Source of the DNA: an uncultured Halioglobus sp.
GTDB taxonomy: Bacteria; Pseudomonadota; Gammaproteobacteria; Pseudomonadales; Halieaceae
Direction: 5' to 3'
Assembly (NCBI GenBank): GCA_905480565.1
Contig: CAJQQW010000328.1
Span: forward strand, 1-16,946
DNA: 16,946 bases
The position numbers and the translations under genes were made by a program. Below, in pieces: positions 14,367 to 16,946 of the stretch. The stretch's first letter is position 1. The number at the start of each line of letters is the position of its first letter. The notes beneath the pieces are model-generated. The model searched no databases, was not told the origin of the DNA, and saw nothing but the letters and a program-made list of their open reading frames with translations.

Positions 14367-15826
14367 ACACCGATTGCCAGAGTCTTGGTCTCGAGGTATT
14401 CCTCAAAGCCCTCGCGACCCATTTCACGACCCACACCGCTCTGCTTGTAGCCGCCAAATGGCGCATCCGCGCCATAGAAAATGCCACCGTTTACATTGAT
14501 CGTGCCGGTGCGGATACGTCGCGCCACTGCCAGAGAACGCTCTTCGCTGGCAGACCATACGGCGCCAGAGAGGCCGAAATCTGAGTCGTTGGCAATGCGG
14601 ATGGCGTCTTCCTCATCATCGTAGGGGATGATGACCAACACGGGGCCGAAGATTTCCTCCCGCGCGATGGTCATATCATTCGTTACGTCGGTAAACACCG
14701 TAGGTTCAACGTAAAACCCCTTATCGAGATGCTCAGGCACGCCACCGCCCATCAGCAGACGGGCGCCCTCGGCCTTGCCCTTTTCTATATAGCCCAGCAC
14801 ACGCTCACGCTGTCGCGCATTTACCAGTGCTCCCATTATCTGGCTGTCGGAGGACGGGTCTCCGTATTCGATAAAGCTGAAAAAAGTGGGCAGTAATTCC
14901 TCGACTTCCGCCTGGCGGGAGCGCGGCACCAACAATCTGGAAAGAATGGCACAGCCCTGGCCGGCGTGGAAACAAACACCCAGTGAACTTAACAAACAAG
15001 TATTAAGGTCTGCGTCATCGAGGATGATGTTGGCGGACTTGCCGCCCAGCTCGAGAAAGACCTTTTTAACTGTGGCAGCGGCGCGCGCGGCGATATGTTT
15101 GCCGACGCCGGTAGATCCGGTAAAGGAGATCATATCGACCCGCGGATCATCAACCAGTTGTTCACCCACCTCCTTCGGGTCGGAGGCGGTAATCACGTTA
15201 AACACTCCGGCAGGTATATCGGTTTGCTCCTTGATCACCCGCCCCAACATCGTGGCAGACCACGGCGTGTCGGGGGCCGCTTTGAGCACCACCGTACAGC
15301 CCGCCGCCAGTGCCGGGATGCACTTGGCCAAATTGATCTGCAGAGGGACATTCCAGGGCGTAATGCACGCCACCACGCCCACGGCCTCTTTTTCTACCAA
15401 TCGACGGCTGCGCATGCCCATCATCTCTGCCACGCCGAGATCCCGGCTCCACTCGTACTCCGGCAGGCTCTTCAGGGTATATTCAATGAAGCCGATCGGG
15501 GTTTTACACTGGGGGCCCATATCACCGCAGATACCGAGGGGTCCGCCGGTCTCGGCCGCGATCTGCACGCGAAACGCCTCATCGATAGCCAGCAGGGCCT
15601 TGTGCAATTGATCAAGACAGTGCAGGCGGAACGCATGATTGGTGGACCAATCGGTCTCGTCGAAGGCTCGGCGCGCCGCGGCGATAGCCCGATCCATATC
15701 CTCGCGCCCTGCGTCTGCCACCTCCCCCATGACCTCCTCGGTCGCGGGGTTGATATTGGGGTAACGCTTGCCGCTCGCTGCGTTGCACAGTTCGCCGTCG
15801 ATAAACAACCTCGTTTCGGGTTCCAT
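14363..15826 (-). CDS. NAD(P)-dependent aldehyde dehydrogenase
   Basis: 487 residues, the usual length for the aldehyde dehydrogenase superfamily. The oxyanion-hole Asn159 is in TPWNVP, the cofactor Lys182 in VVLKAAPDTPW, the general base Glu259 in LELGGKSANI and the catalytic nucleophile Cys292 in AGQGCAILSR; FTGSTGVGK and EEIFGPVL are further signatures. The enzyme converts an aldehyde to a carboxylic acid in the cytoplasm. GGAG lies 8 bases before the ATG. It starts 17 bases after the stop of the hydroxyacid-dehydrogenase-like gene and overlaps the next SDR, so it sits in the core of the operon. The substrate is not evident. Confidence 0.95.
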   Translation of the reverse strand: MEPETRLFIDGELCNAASGKRYPNINPATEEVMGEVADAGREDMDRAIAAARRAFDETDWSTNHAFRLHCLDQLHKALLAIDEAFRVQIAAETGGPLGICGDMGPQCKTPIGFIEYTLKSLPEYEWSRDLGVAEMMGMRSRRLVEKEAVGVVACITPWNVPLQINLAKCIPALAAGCTVVLKAAPDTPWSATMLGRVIKEQTDIPAGVFNVITASDPKEVGEQLVDDPRVDMISFTGSTGVGKHIAARAAATVKKVFLELGGKSANIILDDADLNTCLLSSLGVCFHAGQGCAILSRLLVPRSRQAEVEELLPTFFSFIEYGDPSSDSQIMGALVNARQRERVLGYIEKGKAEGARLLMGGGVPEHLDKGFYVEPTVFTDVTNDMTIAREEIFGPVLVIIPYDDEEDAIRIANDSDFGLSGAVWSASEERSLAVARRIRTGTINVNGGIFYGADAPFGGYKQSGVGREMGREGFEEYLETKTLAIGV

Positions 15827-15843
15827 GTACTGCTCTCCTGATG

Positions 15844-16731
15844 TTATTCCGGTAGTCGAGATTCGTCCTTCGCCAAAAAGACATTCTCAATTCTGTCACA
15901 GATAAATTGTGCGGTGGGCATAGCTACACCCTTATCTTCAGCGGTAGTGAGTGCACACTCCAAGTCCTTTCGCCCGAGGCGCCCCATGGTGCCGAATATT
16001 TGCTCCATATCCTCTTCACTGCAGTTGCCCGCCAGCCCGTTGCGCCCGCTGACAAACATGTGCATCTGTTCATTGACTACGCCGTTGGAAAGTCCCACGT
16101 CCCGCAACACGTCGCCGGACAAGCCGCAAGCGTGAGCCAGACGCGTCGCCTCCGCCATGGCTACGAATTCCGTGTACTGGATGAAATTATTGCAGAGCTT
16201 CAGGGCAATGCCCGAGCCTACAGGGCCCGCATGGACCACTTTTTCGGCCGAGGTCTCGAATACGGGTGTGCCACGGGCGACCTGATCCTCGCTGCCGCCG
16301 ACCATGTAGCACAGAGTGCCATCCGCGGCCCGGTGTGCGCCCCCAGTGATCGGCGCATCGATGAGATCAATGCCGCACTCTGCGGCCTGTACCGACCAGG
16401 CCAGCAAATTCGCCTGCGTCACCGTACTGTGTACTGCCACCAGAGTGCCCGGCCGGGCGTTGGCAAAAATGCCGCCATCGCCCTGCAATAGCGCCTCCAC
16501 CTGGGTGTCATCCCGGACACAGATGCCAATATGCTCACAAAGACTGGCCAACAGCGCGACCGATTGACAACCAGTGGCACCAGCGGCAACGAGCTCTTCC
16601 ATGGCTGGCGCGTAAACGTCATAGACATGGGCGTGGAAGGTATCGCCGATCAGGCGCTGAGCTGAGGGCTTTCCGATGTTGCCGAGGCCGATATAGCCCA
16701 CGTTATTATTGATGCCGGTGTTTGCGCTCAT
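15844..16731 (-). CDS. 3-hydroxyisobutyrate dehydrogenase-family NAD(P)-dependent oxidoreductase
   Basis: 295 residues of the beta-hydroxyacid dehydrogenase family, oxidising a beta-hydroxy acid or reducing a related aldehyde. The N-terminal GYIGLGNIG (12-20) is the Rossmann cofactor loop, DAPITGG (125-131) the substrate-binding loop, and Lys178 in ALKLCNN the catalytic lysine. The second helical domain is complete. The ATG at 16731 is selected because GGAGAGGA lies directly upstream; a GTG 30 bases earlier would place that site inside the gene. First gene of the large minus-strand operon, 45-50 bases downstream of a strong promoter with an operator. Confidence 0.92.
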   Translation of the reverse strand: MSANTGINNNVGYIGLGNIGKPSAQRLIGDTFHAHVYDVYAPAMEELVAAGATGCQSVALLASLCEHIGICVRDDTQVEALLQGDGGIFANARPGTLVAVHSTVTQANLLAWSVQAAECGIDLIDAPITGGAHRAADGTLCYMVGGSEDQVARGTPVFETSAEKVVHAGPVGSGIALKLCNNFIQYTEFVAMAEATRLAHACGLSGDVLRDVGLSNGVVNEQMHMFVSGRNGLAGNCSEEDMEQIFGTMGRLGRKDLECALTTAEDKGVAMPTAQFICDRIENVFLAKDESRLPE

Positions 16732-16776
16732 TTCCTCTCCAAAAGCGCCTGCCAGCGCCACTCAAGTCGAGTCAGC

Positions 16777-16806
16777 AGTGTAGCCAGTGTATTTGTATTA
16801 TGTCAA
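16777..16806 (-). promoter_or_regulatory. Sigma70 promoter of the dehydrogenase operon
   Basis: On the minus strand, a perfect -35 TTGACA (16806-16801), an 18-base spacer and -10 TACACT (16782-16777). The -35 overlaps the first operator half-site, so a bound regulator should block it. Confidence 0.7.
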
Positions 16807-16828
16807 TACGAATTGACTAATCGTCAAT
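16802..16828. promoter_or_regulatory. Three-half-site operator shared by divergent promoters
   Basis: GTCAAT (16802-16807), ATTGAC (16812-16817) and GTCAAT (16823-16828) alternate in orientation, making two overlapping inverted repeats with 4- and 5-base spacers. Half-sites one and three are 21 bases apart, two helical turns. The element covers the -35 regions of both divergent promoters, as expected for an autoregulated local repressor. Confidence 0.65.
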
Positions 16829-16841
16829 CGGGGTTTACTAT
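16813..16841 (+). promoter_or_regulatory. Sigma70 promoter of the divergent gene at the right edge
   Basis: -35 TTGACT (16813-16818), a 17-base spacer and -10 TACTAT (16836-16841). Transcription should begin at about 16848-16849, the first base of the ATG, with no ribosome binding site nearby, so the mRNA is probably leaderless. Confidence 0.55.
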
Positions 16842-16848
16842 CCTTGCC

Positions 16849-16946
16849 ATGACCGTATTATCAAGAGGAAGCGCCGCGCCGGATTCAATCAGCGAGCGCT
16901 ACCGCCACAACTTCTCCCGCCACCTGTTGGGCGTTGCTCGCTACCT
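16849..16946 (+). CDS. Start of a divergent gene, possibly a transcriptional regulator (partial)
   Basis: Only the first 32 codons are visible (MTVLSRGSAAPDSISERYRHN and onward); the gene continues past the right edge. The helical, arginine-rich start with SRHLLGVARYL would suit a MarR-type N-terminal helix, but the piece is too short to classify. Divergent position next to a shared operator supports a local regulator of the dehydrogenase operon; that is inference. Confidence 0.5.
   Translation, partial: MTVLSRGSAAPDSISERYRHNFSRHLLGVARY

Noticed and set aside
15095..15841. 248-codon plus-strand frame opposite the aldehyde dehydrogenase gene
   Set aside because: It is the high-GC shadow of the aldehyde dehydrogenase, which has all catalytic residues; the shadow is rich in His and Arg and has no recognisable fold.

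Overview
The window looks like a chromosomal segment of an aerobic, probably marine, gammaproteobacterium of the Halieaceae/OM60-like kind. This rests on gene content (a secreted catalase-peroxidase, a PliI-type lysozyme inhibitor, a UGSC selenoprotein, a Rieske oxygenase and a long dehydrogenase operon) and is an inference, not a phylogenetic result. No tRNA, rRNA, CRISPR array, insertion sequence or phage gene was found.

Left block (1-2923, minus strand). Three co-oriented genes are read leftwards. First is a selenoprotein of the UGSC family, in which an in-frame UGA splits the reading frame and is followed by a plausible bacterial SECIS hairpin. Next is a translationally coupled conserved protein of unknown function (8-base overlap). 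After a 200-base gap comes a Tat-exported sulfite-oxidase-family molybdoenzyme that runs off the left edge. Together they suggest a selenium/sulfur/molybdenum redox module of unknown substrate.

Centre-left (3216-6780, plus strand). A secreted protein ends in a PliI-type lysozyme-inhibitor domain. It is followed by a large KatG with a Sec signal peptide, preceded by an OxyR-like inverted repeat. A perfect 13-bp hairpin separates katG from the convergent block.

Centre (6832-10284, minus strand). A two-gene operon under a good sigma70-type promoter encodes a Rieske ring-hydroxylating oxygenase alpha subunit and a molybdopterin/[4Fe-4S] oxidoreductase of the formate-dehydrogenase-like branch. 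A small membrane-anchored plus-strand gene (10536-10823) diverges from it.

Right block (10866-16731, minus strand). One probable operon holds, in order of transcription, a 3-hydroxyisobutyrate-dehydrogenase-like protein, an aldehyde dehydrogenase, two short-chain dehydrogenases (one resembling 3-alpha-hydroxysteroid or coniferyl-alcohol dehydrogenases), an atypical NAD(P)-binding epimerase-like protein, an NTF2/SnoaL-like protein with an apparent N-terminal frameshift, and a small exported HdeA/Rap1a-like protein. A hairpin with a T-tract ends it at 10822-10846. It starts at a strong promoter facing a divergent gene at the right edge (partial, possibly a transcriptional regulator). Both promoters overlap a three-half-site operator (GTCAAT / ATTGAC / GTCAAT), and the right-edge transcript looks leaderless. 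The set suggests stepwise oxidation of an alcohol or hydroxylated cyclic compound through an aldehyde to an acid. The Rieske/molybdoenzyme pair may supply the initial hydroxylation or demethylation; the substrate cannot be read from sequence.
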